The notes: generated by a model not told the origin, from the letters alone. A DNA stretch of 64,000 bases from Rutpela maculata (GCA_936432065.2 OW386286.2:266929987-266993986), one strand, 5' to 3'. Positions 1 through 10,800 are shown, counted from the first letter of the stretch. Numbers and translations: made by a program.

Positions 1-300
1 TTTTTAATTTCTTCCTCTAAAACCAAAAAGAATTTCGAATATGACATAATAACATAAACTGCAGCTAATTAAAACCTTTATAAAAAAACATTAACGCAGT
101 TCATGTACAGGATGAGGTAAAAAAATATTCAAGGAAATTAAGTTTTCTTTCTTAACAATTTTTTCAGAATTTTTTTTTAAATCACTCTGTACACATGTTT
201 AAACACCTTAAAAACATCTATAATTTGATGTACCCAACATGGTCGTCGCTTAAAAAATAAGAAAGTTACAAGCCTGGGGAGTTTTAAGTGGCGCACCCTG
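1..300. mobile_element. Right end of a TA-inserting TIR element (partial)
   Basis: The stretch ends in GTGGCGCACCCTG followed by TA, a Tc1/mariner-type terminus. It aligns closely, with scattered mismatches, to the right half of the complete element at 45213-45973, including an internal AATCACTCTGTA string and the block reading CAACATGGTCGTCGC. The left half lies outside the window. No coding frame is visible in either copy, so the family looks non-autonomous. Identity rests on a by-eye comparison of the two copies. Confidence 0.8.
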
Positions 301-385
301 TATATATTATATGAAACCTATATAGTTATACCATTGTATTTAATATACACAGCACACAAACATTATAATACGCTTTGAGAAAGGA

Positions 386-461
386 AAAGGATTCGTTTTC
401 CGAAACGTCAGCAAAATACGTCATTTTTATATTTTTGTTTTTATTCATTATTTGTCAAAAC
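386..461. repeat. Left half of a dispersed repeat split by the 462-2068 insertion
   Basis: Together with 2077-2231 this forms a repeat that matches 17325-17536. Shared landmarks are GTCAGCAAAA, CTCTAACTG, CACAGGCGTA, and AAATACTGG followed by TAATTGTATT. The nature of the parent family is unknown and no coding is seen. Confidence 0.7.
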
Positions 462-1014
462 CATTGGCGCAACTAGAGGGGGGGCAGGATGGGCCGGGCC
501 CACCCCAAACTAACCACGGCCCACCCCAGACGAAAGAATAAAAATTAGCAAAAAAAAATTAAATTTATCGACTAATGTATCACTAAATTATTCGGAATCC
601 ATAAATTTAAATATCCAAACGTTTTGTTTTAATGTTTTTGTTCATTAGTTCATTGCTTTAGGATTTAGGTTTCAGTTTCTTGTGATTTTTTTTAATAAAA
701 ATTGAAATATGAAGCGTATGTGTTTCAATATGTTCTTAGTATTAAATCTCTTACTTTTAAGCGTCGTATGGTGTCAACATCACGATAAAACCATTCGAAA
801 CCAATAATATTTACATATTTGTATAGTTTTTTCATTTTATAATTTGACTGAAAGTGAAAAGTAGTTTTATGCATAATGTGTATGGCCGTGTCGATGAAAT
901 AGCTAAAATAGGACTTCCCATCTAGGTATAATGGTAATTCAGAGGCGGTTTCTTCATAAGTGCTGCAGAACTAACAAAAAATCTGACCATAATTATTATT
1001 CAATTCGCAAATAA

Positions 1015-1105
1015 GAAAACGAAGAGTATATTGCATTAGATCGGCACATTTCTAAAACCGTAAATATCGCTCGCAGATAAAAAATTTTCATATCATTGTG
1101 TTAGT
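1015..1105. repeat. Short dispersed repeat, second copy at 19375-19465
   Basis: Both copies contain the same order of words: ATATTGCATT, GATCGGCACATTTCTAAAAC, AAATATCGCTCG, AAAATTTTCATATCA. This copy lies inside the hAT-type element at 462-2068; the other is outside any element I could delimit. The family is unrecognised. Confidence 0.65.
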
Positions 1106-1466
1106 GAACGAATTCTGAACAACTTTCAAAATGTCCGTCTGTCCGTCACGTTTCTTGTAAGCACGATAACTCAAGAAAGAAAAATCCGATTGTACTGAAA
1201 TTCGGACAGTAAGTTAGTGTTAGCTTAAACAAAATCGATCGATAAATAAAAATGTTATTAGATAATGATTTAAATTTGAAAAATTTTTTTTTTGATTTTT
1301 ATATTTTTGTAATTGAATAGAAATCTGGTGGAATGATAATTCGTTTTAATATCTAAATATTTATATATTTTACAAATATACATTTCATAATGCAATATAC
1401 AACCGTGGAAATATGATTTTAGCTCGTGTCTTATAATGTAAAAATTTACATCTTTTTATGTGTAAG

Positions 1467-1530
1467 GTGGAGGTGTAGTTCTTACGCTTTTGACTCGGAA
1501 TGCAAAGGTCCCGGGTTCGAAACCCAAATA
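1467..1530 (+). repeat. tRNA-like segment (SINE head or tRNA pseudogene)
   Basis: An internal-promoter-like pair is visible: an A-box-like GGTGTAGTTCTTACG and, about 35 bases on, a good B box (GGTTCGAAACC) set in a T-arm-like hairpin with CCC/GGG pairing. The middle reads GACTCGGAATGCAAAGG, which resembles the anticodon-arm region of tRNA-derived SINEs. No matching acceptor stem closes the structure, so a functional tRNA is unlikely. Confidence 0.4.
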
Positions 1531-2076
1531 GGATATGGTATAGTTTTTTTATTTTCACTTTATTTTACCAACTAAGTTCGTACTAGAAAATTAAAAATGT
1601 CTAAAACTAACATTATTTACAAAAAACTGCGAAGAGTAACCTGTAGAATGTGTAACAATTATATAAAAACTTCAGTGAACAGGCGAAGAGTACGTTTTTA
1701 GCTTGTTAATAATTATGTTTAAATTGTTTTAATTCCAGGGGGCATTCCTCCGAGCATCGAGAGTTCAATGTAACATTAATTTCAAAATGTTACTATACAC
1801 CAAAGGTGGCCGGCTCGCCTTTTGGCCAGCATTGCCAGAGCACGATGACTTCTTTTGTCAAGGTGAAGGTCATTAAATGACCTTGAAATGTCAAAAAAAT
1901 TTCGCCTGCGGCGCTTTTGCCTACTAACACTATCACTAACCGCCCCGTGTACACATATATATATCTACAGAACTCTTAAGTATCTTATGCACGAGCCGCC
2001 ACTGAACTTTGCGTATTAAACGCAAGGGGCCTGGCCACCCCCAGAAAAATTCTCTAGTTGCGCCAATGGTCAAAAC

Positions 2077-2231
2077 CACCCTCTAACTGATCCTTTGACG
2101 TAAAAGTCACAGGCGTAGAGGTTATATTCCAGTGAAATACTGGTTAATTGTATTATTTTGTAGATTTCAAACATTGTTTAGAAGAAAATACATGTGGCAG
2201 AGTATCCCAATAAGAAAGAGAGAAAAATTAG
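2077..2231. repeat. Right half of the dispersed repeat split by the 462-2068 insertion
   Basis: Continues the block at 386-461. Colinear with the right part of 17325-17536, apart from substitutions and short indels. Confidence 0.7.
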
Positions 2232-3680
2232 TACTCAAATTAGAGATTTTGATTATTTTAGCGCTCCGTTGACTGGACTAGTTAAAACATACAACTCGAA
2301 GATTATTATGAAATTATTTTGAATCCCCAATTCGGTAAAAAGTTGACGGATATATGATTTTTTTAGAGTTTAGTGTTTTTGCATGCCTTTCTAAAAGTCA
2401 AATTTCAACGAGAGTCATTCCTGATAGCTCAAAAACAAAGACCTTATAAAAAAACGTTTATGTTTTCTTAGCGCAATTCTCTATGTCAAAAATTAGCCAA
2501 GTTATGGCTATTTGTTGTCCTCGTCTATTATTAATGCAGCAAAAAAAATTAAAAAGTAACTAATCTCTGGTGTTGATAATGTACCTAGTTTCGTTGTTAA
2601 ATATTGTATATATGCTTTTCTAACACCACTTCGATTTTTTTTTAATCATATCCTAACAACTGGTTCAGTTTGTTATTAATTTCGATGAGTGAATCCGAAT
2701 CTGACGTTAGATTTGCTCTGTAAATCACGGTTTTTCTATAACTTCAAGAAATAGTTAAAATCTATCAAATTTTGTCAGGCTTGTTTGTTATATATTTTAG
2801 TATTCAAAGAAATAATCATTTTTCAACTTAATATGACCTCCTTAAGCAAGGACTGATAAAAAGGCTACATTTAATGAAAAGCGCAAGAATATATTAAATA
2901 CATAAATAAAGTAAATATTTCAATCTTTTGAAACTCAGGCTCAACAAAGAAGTTATCTCTCATATAGAATTTACTCCCCCTACATAAGAAATGTTAATGT
3001 GTCACCTGATCTACACATTTTAAATATTGCTAGTTAAAAATTTAAGTTAGACGACACGAAGAAAACACGCTTTAAAAGTCAAATACCAGTTCGGCAAAGT
3101 AGGAGAATATTTAAAAAAATAGTAGTACCGAAATGTTCCTACTCACATTTTACATTCACTGTATTTCTACAAATATATTCAAATTCCTTCAGCACAATCG
3201 CACCAGAAATAATATAAATACACGAAACTACACACAAAACTATTTATCAAAATTGATAAGAATGTAAATAAGCCATTCTGCACACAATAATCCACTCAAG
3301 CGACACGCTTACTATTTGTCAACCGATCGTCTTTTGTTTGGGTTTTAAACAGCGACCAGAGCCGGTGATAAACATACTGTTTTTGCACCTCTCCCAACAA
3401 AGCGGTTTAGCAATACGTTTACTACTCAACATGATATCGTCACTTGCCACAGTATTACTTTGTGATATTGTGGTGAAGAGGCGGTATATTTCCATTAGAA
3501 ATGTTGAAATTACTTATATAAAATAAAAAGAGCACCGACTTCTCGATGAACTTACAAAATAACCAAGTACTCATGGGAAAATTGTTTGGAAAATATAATT
3601 GCTTAACTCGAGTGGAATAAAAATAATTTTTTAAGAAAGTATTTGGGGGCTTCTTTGTTGAAATTTGAAGTAGGTACACA
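2232..3680. other. AT-rich stretch with no recognised feature
   Basis: No frame of convincing length or composition, no terminal repeats and no RNA gene could be recognised. A 62-codon frame at 3338-3526 resembles nothing I know and is probably chance. Confidence 0.5.
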
Positions 3681-3688
3681 TACAAGGT

Positions 3689-3938
3689 GTAATCAGTTTC
3701 ATGTCATTAAACTGGTAATGGGGAGCGACTAGACAAACAAAAAACCTTTACGACTTTTTTCTCTAGGGGCATTTTGAAAAAACTGACCTAGGTCAACAAT
3801 TTGAATATTAATGTAATCAGTTTCATGTCATTAAAAAAACTGGTAATGGGGAGCGACTAGACAAACAAAAAACCTTTACGACTTTTTTCTCTAAGGGCAT
3901 TTTGAAAAAACTGACCCAGGTCAACAATTTGAATATTA
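3689..3938. repeat. Tandem duplication of a transposon terminus, two ~124-bp units
   Basis: The word GTAATCAGTTTCATGTCATT starts at 3689 and again at 3813. Both units continue with GGGGAGCGACTAGACAAAC, TTACGACTTTTTTCTCTA and GGTCAACAATTTGAATATTA, differing by a few substitutions and one short A-run insertion. The outer unit alone has the CAAGG end. Confidence 0.9.
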
Positions 3939-4513
3939 GGGTAAGAAACATTTGAGAACCACTACCTTTCTGGGTCAATGGACGTGTACTTCCCAATTAT
4001 ACAACTTTTAAATGCTCATAAAAAAGTGCAAAGATTACCGACCGACTCGTTCTCGCCGGCCCGCGGTTTCAAAGCAAAAAAGGGCGGCACCTTTGATGAC
4101 TGCCTCAACCGAACCAATTATGAAAATGTAAATAATTCATTATCTCTTTTTGCAGAACTGCAAGCAAATGATGGGCGTAGAACACAGCGTAGAACACAGC
4201 ATTTCTTTACATGTGTGTTTTTTTAATTTAGAATAAAATATTGGAGCTTTTATTGTTGTTTATAATTTATCAGATTTAAATGTGGTTTATTAACATTTGT
4301 AACCTAAATGAGTGTTCTGGGTTAAAAAGCTTAAAAAATGAATAATTATTTCATGACATGAGGAAATAAAGAGTTAGACGTCTGAGATACGATAACACAA
4401 AACAATTATATGTATTTTAAGTTAGGAAAAAATCTGATTTATTTAACGAATTGCCAATCAGGTATCGAAAACTAAAATATTCGATCAATCTAGAACTTAC
4501 CAATAAATTATTG

Positions 4514-4711
4514 TTATAAAGCTGTTCCGCAGCAGCTGCATTTCCACGACATTCTCCATACACCAAAGCATACCCGCGAGCGAGTGTAATCTCTCATAGC
4601 GTTCAAAATCTGCGTTTTAAAGTACCACAGTAAACTATCAACTAACGTTGTCAATAAAGAAAATAAAAACTTGGTCCAAAATCCAAAAAGCAACACAAAA
4701 AGAACGAACAA
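4514..4711 (-). pseudogene. Truncated mariner-type transposase N-terminus
   Basis: The minus-strand frame opens with a peptide containing LVDSLLWYFKTQIL, matching the start of the better copy at 21518. It then reads DYTRS and goes out of frame; the next frame continues as LVYGECRGNAAAAEQLY, the helix-turn-helix region typical of the DUF4817-type N-terminal domain of certain mariner-like transposases. The catalytic domain is absent, so the copy cannot code for an active enzyme. The frameshift and deletion are read directly; the family is inferred from the peptide pattern. Confidence 0.65.
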
Positions 4712-5282
4712 GTAAGTAGTGTCTGTACGTAATCAAGAACTTAACGACTTGAACGGTAAGTCAATAAAATAAATCTTAACTGTAAATACGTGGCCCAAAA
4801 TTCAAAAAGAACAAAAGCAACATACAAAAACAACGAACGGTGTGTACTTAATGAAGTGCCCACAGAAATTAAAATATTGCACAAGGAGAGTAAAGTTTTC
4901 TTCAAATCTACTAAGCACTTAGAAAACGCTGACGTCTTTCACCTTTACCGCACCGCTAAAGACCTTACCATAACTACTTTAAAAAGCCATAAAAAACTGT
5001 GATAATTATCAACTTGCGTCCTCGCCGGCGCGCGGTCTCTAATAAAGGAGCGTGACACTTTGATATATCCGTATTAGCGTATTTGATGGTTAGAGGCGCC
5101 GACATACGCGAAGAGAAAAGCCTATCCCAACATTCCAGCAGTTCTCAAACAATATTACTGAAAATTTTCGAATTTTTTTTTTAACTATGGGCTTTAGACC
5201 CCATGTTATATAAGGTTTTTTTGTTCGTCGTTCCCCACCACCAGTTTTTTTTAATGACATGAAACTGATTACACCCTGTATA

Positions 5283-5710
5283 AAGAAGTATCACTGTAAG
5301 TTCGGTCTTCGGGAGAGATCGGAAACATGTTTGTTTAAACAACTGAAATTGCAAAACATTGCTTTTTCTCGTTTTTTGCAAATATTTCCGGTCATATTGG
5401 TCGCTTTGCAAAAACAAAAAATGAGACTATTCGCAACAAAATTTCAAACAGATCTAAATATAGACGAACTCTGTTAAATACGTCAAAGAAAAAACGAAAA
5501 AGCTAGTATAATACAGTTTTTCAAACAATATAGCTGCAATAATAATATATCGATTTGGATGAAATTTTGGAAAATATGCTTTATATGGTTTATATGGATG
5601 TTAATAACCACGAGAAATTTTAATAAAAAATATTTGTTTAAACGGCCAAAAAACCATAATTTTTTAAAACTTTGCGGCCTCATAAAATTATGCCATCAAG
5701 TCGTAGAGAA
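5283..5710. repeat. Dispersed repeat, inverted copy at 10380-10800
   Basis: The reverse complement of 10380-10800 follows this block through several landmarks: GCTTTTTCTCG, TATTGGTCGC, CAAAAACAAAAAA, CAGATCT, TAAATACGT, TCGATTT followed by GATGAAATTTTG, and TTTGTTTAAAC. Divergence is high, so both are old. No terminal repeats were identified and the family is unknown. Confidence 0.65.
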
Positions 5711-5879
5711 ACATGCTTTTTCTAAAACTGTACGTTTTTTAATGGTTAATTGGTCTTAACGAAATATTTTTTCTTTATTTTAACTCTTACGTATTTGTTA
5801 AATACAAAAAGTACGATAACTCGGCTTTCAATTAAAATAAGACATTTTATTATTTTGAATAGTTGCTTTTTTATATACT

Positions 5880-6476
5880 TTTACTTCCACATCCAGTGGA
5901 ATTAGTCTGGAAACGGCAAAAATAAATAAAATTTTTATTGTTCAAATAGGCTTAGAATGTCATGAAACGTCGAGATTTTAAGTTAAGCAAAAAAATATTC
6001 TATCTGTCGTTCTGTCTGTCTGTAACTTTTTTGTGCGCACGATTACTCTGGAACCTTTTAAGATATCGACTTAAAATTTGGTACACGTATGTATTTTAAC
6101 GAGATCTGGAACTACATTATATTTTCATCTTATTCCGTTAGGGGTAAATTGGAGTAAATAAATAATCAAATAGGTAAAAGTCCCTAAAATTGGTATTTAG
6201 TATGTACAAGAGAAGCTAATGTCTCAAAAAAAATTTTGGCATTAGCCCATTACTAGTCACTACCCCCACCTCTTTATAAAAGGGGGTGAAAAAAAAATGT
6301 AATAAAATGTGTACAAGAACCAAAGGCCTTAACATATTTTTTTTATTCCACCCATCCCCACTACTACCCCCTCTATCACTACCCCTACTATGGATTTTTG
6401 GGATAGACGATTTCAAATATGATATTATTAAAGTTCCATAAAGAATTGTTTCCACATACAAATACAATATAAGCAT
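5880..6476 (-). mobile_element. Family A interspersed repeat, reverse orientation
   Basis: Begins with TTACTTCCACATCCAGTG, the family's terminal sequence. It then shows, in reverse, its marker blocks: the AGGCTTAGAATGTCATGAAA region, a TCTGTCTGTCTG run, the GTACACGTATGT region, a GAGAAGCTAATGTCTC block and a C-rich segment CCCCACCTC with TTATAAAAGGGG. No transposase is seen. The family recurs at 7412, 9637, 24992, 29979, 32828, 42893 and 62400. Confidence 0.75.
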
Positions 6477-7411
6477 TTGTACAAATTAAAAATTTTTGAA
6501 TGCAAAATAGATGGTAAAAATAAAGAAAAATATATCCTTAAAACCAATCAAAAGTACCTTAAAAAAACTACAGTTTAAAAAATAGAATGTTTTTCTATGA
6601 CCTGATAGTATAATTAATTTTATCTTCTGACGTGTCAAAATGACTTAATTATATACATCTTTTTCGGTGTCAAAATGATATACTTTATCGGACTGAGTAC
6701 TATAATGATTTCATTATAGTACTCAGTACTATAATGATAAAAAAAAATAAAATTAGGCAAAAAGTATTAAATGTTTATTTGGAAAGAGTAACTGAAAATT
6801 TATTGATTAAAATTTATAACACAATTATTACAATTAGATACACTGATATTGCTCGTCGGTGTCGAAGTGGTTGCGTTTGTTTGATGATTTCTTTGAACAT
6901 TTTCAGTTTCTTGCGATAAACAAACAACTGATGAAGATACCGCTGATGATTTCTCTCCAAGAATAGCTACAGAAATCTTTTTCTTGTTTTCACTGGAATT
7001 CTCAATATAACACTTTTAGATTTTTGGGGCAGGAGGGAAGCAACTACGCCTTCTGCCAATTCTTCAATTTCTGGCGGTAAACTATTTTCTAAATAATTCG
7101 CTAATTTTTTGGGAAAACTAAGAAAACTTTAGCAATATTATTTTATAACAATAACATATGAATATAAACAACCTTTTAACAGTTACTTAGTAACTTGGAC
7201 ACACCATAGACAGTAGCCTACTTGAATGTCAATTTGAAATAATTACTGCCCAAAGCTTCAAAAAACAATATAGATAGAGACATTACTTTTTATTTTAATT
7301 AACTTACGCCAGAAGATAAAATTTTGTATGAAATTTGGATCATAAACAATCATTATGGTAAAAAAAATAATTGTATTAATCAGAAATTTCTTCTAAAACA
7401 TAAAGGAATTA
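6477..7411. other. AT-rich stretch, nothing recognised beyond a short TACTATAATGAT inverted repeat
   Basis: Near 6688-6738 a TAGTACTCAG and TACTATAATGAT palindromic pair occurs. Otherwise I see no gene, RNA or delimitable element. Confidence 0.45.
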
Positions 7412-7690
7412 AAAACCGCTGCCCAAGGAATCACTACTTCCACATCCAAGTCTCTTACAACAAAATACTATATTTGCACTCCACTGTGTGGAAATAATTG
7501 TTTATGGAACATTAATAGTATAATATTTGGAATCATGTACCCCAAAAACCCATAAAATTATATGCCACATCGGTAATGGAGGAAGGGTTGTTGGTGGGGG
7601 TGGATGAAGTGAAAAAAATTCTTGATAACTTTGGCTCTTGAACACACACTAAATCACACTATTTTTTCACCACCTTTAATAATATGGTGG

Positions 7691-7941
7691 TGCGCATCTA
7701 TAGCAATCGAGAAAAGCCACTCCGCATCCATAATACTGCGCATCCATTGTACTCGAGGAAAATCACTGCGCATCCATACTACTTGAGGTAACCTACTGCG
7801 GTATATAATACTCGAAAAAAGTCACTATGCATCCAAAATAGTCGAGGAAAGCCACTGCGCATCCATAATACTCGGGGAAACCTACTGCGTATCCATAGTA
7901 GTCGAGGAAAGCCACCGCGCATCCATACTACTCGAAGTAAC
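7691..7941. repeat. Degenerate minisatellite, ~33-bp unit, about seven copies
   Basis: Units follow the pattern CTGCGCATCCATA, then NTACTCGAGGAAAGCCA. Examples start near 7691, 7734, 7768, 7851 and 7914. Units differ at several positions (GCGCATCC, GTATCC, ATGCATCC), so the array is not recent. No other family A copy in the window has it. Confidence 0.8.
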
Positions 7942-8200
7942 TTTAACAACATAATATTTGAAATAGTCTATCCCAAAAACCTTTAAAACGATGTGCCACA
8001 TCGCTAGTGGGGGTTGGGGGCGGTGGCAGAGGGGTGGGGGTGGGGGTGGATTAAGTAAAAAAAAAAATTTTGAGGCTTAGGTTCTTGTATACACGCTAAA
8101 TTACAATTTTATTTTTTTCACCCCCTTTAAAAATGAGGTGGGGGTAGTAATGGGGGTGGCTAATGCCAAAAATTTTTTTGAGACTTTAAGTTCTTTTGTA

Positions 8201-9304
8201 CAGTGTGTCTCACTTTTCACCACTACACCCCAATATCTCGGCCATTTGTTGATCGATTTAGATGAAATTTGGTACACTTCTTTTGCTTCAGATTTTGATT
8301 AAAAAGTTATTTAAAATTTTTTTTTTCGAAATTAAATACGCCTACTATGATCAAAAGAAACTGGCAAAAATTGGGAATTTATATTAGCGATTGAGACAGG
8401 GTTTTTGTTTTCACAGAATCTTGCTCGGCATGACCTAAAACCCCTGTATACCAAATTTTGTTAAAAAATATTAATTCCTTAAAAAAAAATCATATCTAAG
8501 ATTTCAATAATAATCACCCTACTATTCGAGTTATTTATTGTCGGATATTTACATAACGTGGCAGTCGTGTAATAAAGACGCTAATTAAGCATTAGGACAC
8601 ATTTTTTATCCAAAACACTATTATGAAATGAATATTTGAAAAATTGTAGCTATTTTTTAAAATACTTAGAACTCAGCATACCAATATCTTTGTTAACATG
8701 GAGTGCTTTGGAATAGATTTGACAATTGCATCGAATGTCAAATTAAACTTAAACATGGCTGCACAACAATTAATTATTGCTGATAAAATTGAAATAATAA
8801 GAATTGTCAAATCCATTCCAAAGCACTTCATGTTAACAAATATATTGGTATGCCGAGTTCTAAGTATTTTAAAAAATAGCCACCATTTTTCAAATAGTCA
8901 TTTTATAATAGTGTTTTGGATAAAAAAATGTGTCCTAATGCTTAATTAGCGTCATTATTTACACCACTAGCAAGTTATGTAAATATCCGACAATAAATAA
9001 CTCGAATAGTAGGGTGATTATTATTGAAATCTTAGATATGATTTTTTTGTGGAGGAATTAATATTTTTTAACGAAATTTGGTATACAGGGGTTTTAGGTC
9101 ATGCCGAATCTCAATCGCTAATATAAATTCCTAATTTTCGCCAATTTTTTTTGATCATAGTAGGCGTATTTAATTTCGAAAAAAAAATTTTTAAATAACT
9201 TTTTAATCACAATCTGAAGCAAAAGAAGTATACCAAATTTGACCAAAATCGATCAACAAATGGCCGAGATATTGGGGTGTAGTGATGAAAAGTGAGACAC
9301 ACTA
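8201..9304. mobile_element. TA-inserting foldback element with ~500-bp inverted arms
   Basis: Left end CAGTGTGTCTCAC and right end GTGAGACACACTA are inverted, each next to TA (8199-8200, 9305-9306). The inverted match runs almost continuously from both ends to about 8727 and 8802, leaving a spacer of roughly 75 bp. Arms share words such as CAATATCTCGGCCA, CTACTATTCGAGTTATTTA and GAGTGCTTTGGAAT. The only frame (8698-8949) is formed mostly by arm sequence and is not a transposase. Inserted in family A. Confidence 0.9.
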
Positions 9305-9636
9305 TATATACTAAATACTAATTTCTTGGACTCTTACCGGCTTGATTTACCTATTTACCCCCATTTACCCCAATTTACCCCCCAACCCTTCGACGGAACA
9401 AGATGAAAATATAATCTAGTTCCAGATCTCGTTAATGTACATATGTGTACCAAATTTCAAGTCAATATCTTAAACGGTTCCAGAGTAAACGTGCGCACAA
9501 AAAAAGTTACAGACCGACAGACAGAAATTTTTTTTTCGCTCAAACTTAAAATCTCGACGTTTCGTGACATTTTAAGCCTATTTGAACAATATAAAAAATT
9601 TTTTTTGTCGTTACTATACTTCCACTGGATGTGGAA

Positions 9637-10318
9637 GTAAAAACCGCTGCCCCAGGAATCACTACTTCCACATCCAGATTTTCTATCCAAGTCACTCACA
9701 ACGAAAAAATTTTGTATGTGGAAATAATTGTCTAATAATATAATATTTGAAATCCTCTACCCCAAAAACCTATAAAACGATACCCCACATCGGTTGTGGG
9801 GTGGGGGTGGTGCTAGGGGGTGGTAGTGGGGGTGGATGAAGTAAAAAATATTTTGAGGTTTCTGGTTCTTGTACACATACACTATATCACAATTTTTTTT
9901 CATCCCCTTTAATAATGGGGTGGGGGTGGTAATGGGGGTGGCTAATGCCAAAATTTTTTTTGAGACAGCTTCTCTTTAATATACTAAATACCAATTTTCT
10001 GGACTCTTACCTGCTTAATTTACCTATTTACCCCAAAGTTTCCCCAATTTACCCTCAACCCTTCGATGGAACAAGATGAAAATATAATCTAGTTCTAGAT
10101 CACGTTAAAATACATACGTGTACCAAATTTCAAGTCAATATCTTAAACGGTTCCAGAGTAAACGTGCTCACAAAAAAAAGTTACAGACCGACAGACAGAA
10201 ATTTTTTTTTCTCTCAAACTTAAAATCTCGACGTTTCATGACATTCTAAGCCTATTTGAACAATAAAAATTTTTAAAAATTTTTTTGTCGTTACTATACT
10301 TCACTGGATGTGGAAGTA
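9637..10318 (+). mobile_element. Family A repeat, near-complete copy
   Basis: Follows directly on the previous copy. Starts AAAACCGCTGCCCCAGGAATC with TACTTCCACATCCAG and ends ACTGGATGTGGAAGTAAAA near 10318. In order it holds GTATGTGGAAATAATTGT, a GGGGTGGGGGTGG module, GCTAATGCC, CTTACCTGCTTAATTTACC, GTGTACCAAATTTCAAGTCA, CGGTTCCAGAGTAAACGTGC, a CAGACCGACAGACAG run and AATCTCGACGTTTCATGACA. This serves as the reference copy. No coding frame. Confidence 0.75.
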
Positions 10319-10379
10319 AAATTAAATGGTACACATCGTGTTATAATATTCACGGCTAGTATCATAATGATTGTCATTA

Positions 10380-10800
10380 TGATCCTTATAACATAAATAA
10401 CTATTATGAGGCAGCAAAATTTTAGAGAATTTATTGTCTTTTGGCTGTTTAAACAAATATTTTGACTTTGAAATGTTCGATAGTTGTTAACATTCATAAA
10501 GACTATAGTTTTACAAAATTTCATCTAAATCGATTCATGAAGCTAAATCATTAAATTATTTAAAAAACCTATAGAGGTACTGGCTTTTTCATTTATTCTT
10601 CCGGTTAAGTACGTATTTAACAGATCTGTTCGAAATTTTATTGCAAATAATCTCATTTTTTTGTTTTTGCAATGCGACCAATACGACAGGAGATATTTTT
10701 TAAAAAATGCGAGAAAAAGCGATGTTTTGCGATTTCAATTGTTTTTAAAATGAACATATTCCCGACCAGAGAGTTTTTCTCTATCTTGTTCAATCTTTGT
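10380..10800. repeat. Dispersed repeat, inverted copy of 5283-5710
   Basis: See 5283-5710; the same landmarks occur in reverse. A 100-codon minus-strand frame crosses the edge (10653-10955) but resembles no known protein. Confidence 0.6.

Larger units (their letters stand above)
462..2068. mobile_element. hAT-type non-autonomous element, 1.6 kb, with 8-bp target duplication
   Basis: The termini are perfect inverted repeats: CATTGGCGCAACTAGAG on the left and its complement CTCTAGTTGCGCCAATG on the right. Both sides carry the 8-bp direct repeat GTCAAAAC (454-461 and 2069-2076), the duplication length expected of hAT transposases. Removing the element restores a sequence resembling 17325-17536, which works as an empty paralogous site. 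No transposase frame is visible inside. The interior holds a tRNA-like segment (1467-1530), a block shared with 19375-19465, and a nuclear-receptor-like palindrome (1866-1886). Superfamily assignment is inferred from duplication length and TIR only; another 8-bp-duplicating superfamily is possible. Confidence 0.85.
3683..5278 (-). mobile_element. Mariner-type element with internal deletion and duplicated terminus
   Basis: Ends read CAAGGTGTAATCAG and, inverted, CAGGGTGTAATCAG, flanked by TA on both sides (3681-3682 and 5279-5280). On the minus strand, the 5' terminal region, leader and transposase start match the copy at 20935-21874 in order. After the helix-turn-helix region the gene is lost and about 560 bp of other sequence runs to the 3' end. 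Near the 3' end a roughly 124-bp block containing the terminus is present twice (3689-3812 and 3813-3938). The element is non-autonomous. Confidence 0.8.
7412..9636 (+). mobile_element. Family A repeat, interrupted by a nested TIR element
   Basis: Starts with ACCGCTGCCCAAGGAATC and TACTTCCACATCC, and ends at 9636 with CACTGGATGTGGAAGTA. Inner marker blocks are present on both sides of a foreign element at 8201-9304: GTGGGGGTGG-rich modules and GCTAATGCC before it, TTACCCCCATTTACCCC and the GACAGACAGAAA block after it. A 250-bp minisatellite sits in the left part (7691-7941). The right end abuts the next family A copy head-to-tail. Confidence 0.75.

Noticed and set aside
8698..8949. 83-codon frame in the foldback element
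   Set aside because: It is made mostly of inverted-arm sequence and has no transposase motif.
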